6,698 bases of DNA from Candidatus Rifleibacteriota bacterium (GTDB lineage: Bacteria; Muiribacteriota; Ozemobacteria; Ozemobacterales; Ozemobacteraceae): assembly GCA_028691595.1 (NCBI GenBank), contig JAQUZA010000175.1, positions 1-6,698 on the forward strand. Reading direction: 5' to 3'. A program made the translations under genes and the position numbers. Below, one piece after another: positions 6,660 through 6,698 of this stretch. A model generated the notes under the pieces. The model made no database searches. It worked only from the letters and a program-made list of their open reading frames with translations, and was not told the origin of the DNA. Numbering within the stretch: position 1 is the first letter of the stretch; the number at the start of each line of letters is the position of its first letter.

Positions 6660-6688
6660 ATTCTAATGGTCTATCACTCATCCCGCAA
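6660..6688 (-). promoter_or_regulatory. Possible promoter of the upstream C11 peptidase
   Basis: Minus-strand TTGCGG (6688-6683, 3 of 6 matches), a 17-base spacer and TAGAAT (6665-6660, 5 of 6 matches). The expected start near 6653 leaves a leader of about 50 bases and would exclude the longer ORF start at 6681. This is much weaker than the promoter of the downstream copy, so the call is tentative. Confidence 0.4.
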
Positions 6689-6698
6689 GAGGGAAAAT

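Noticed and set aside
6604..6681. Longer start for the upstream protease at 6681, adding 26 residues
   Set aside because: The extension is charged and would bury the signal peptide. The ATG at 6603 has AGGGAG at 7 bases, and the likely transcription start is downstream of 6681.
1..6698. CRISPR array, tRNA/rRNA genes, insertion sequence or attachment site
   Set aside because: No regularly spaced repeats, no cloverleaf or rRNA signature, no transposase and no terminal inverted repeats were found.

Overview
The window comes from a diderm (Gram-negative) bacterium of moderate G+C content. A periplasmic adaptor plus HAE1-type RND pump requires two membranes, and both peptidases carry Sec-type signal peptides. 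Every start has a good AGGAG-like Shine-Dalgarno site, and one promoter matches the sigma-70 consensus perfectly. Both points argue against Bacteroidota, where SD sites are weak and the -10/-35 pattern differs. I cannot name the phylum from sequence alone.

Left half, plus strand (1-3589): the end of a tight efflux operon. It holds the C-terminus of an RND periplasmic adaptor (membrane fusion protein, cut by the window edge), a complete 1032-residue RND permease, and a 97-residue PII-like protein of the PG0541 transporter-associated type. The three genes are joined by ATGA-type 4-base overlaps, so translation is probably coupled. A strong hairpin with T-tracts on both strands (3603-3637) ends the operon. 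No outer-membrane TolC-like gene is in the window; it may lie upstream of the adaptor.

Right half, minus strand (3651-6603): two tandem paralogous clostripain-family (peptidase C11) cysteine proteases, 449 and 456 residues. Both have signal peptides and intact His (NHGSG) and Cys (DAC) catalytic motifs. They look like separate transcription units. The upstream copy (5233-6603) has its own hairpin terminator at 5185-5214. The downstream copy (3651-5000) has a perfect TTGACA-17-TATAAT promoter at 5076-5104, overlapped by a pair of 11-bp direct repeats that look like an operator. Both leaders share the decamer GGATAAGTAT.

The two halves converge on one bidirectional terminator and have no evident functional link. 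The most interesting points are the PII-like protein translationally coupled to an RND pump whose proton-relay residues differ from AcrB, and the duplicated secreted proteases with related but separately controlled leaders.
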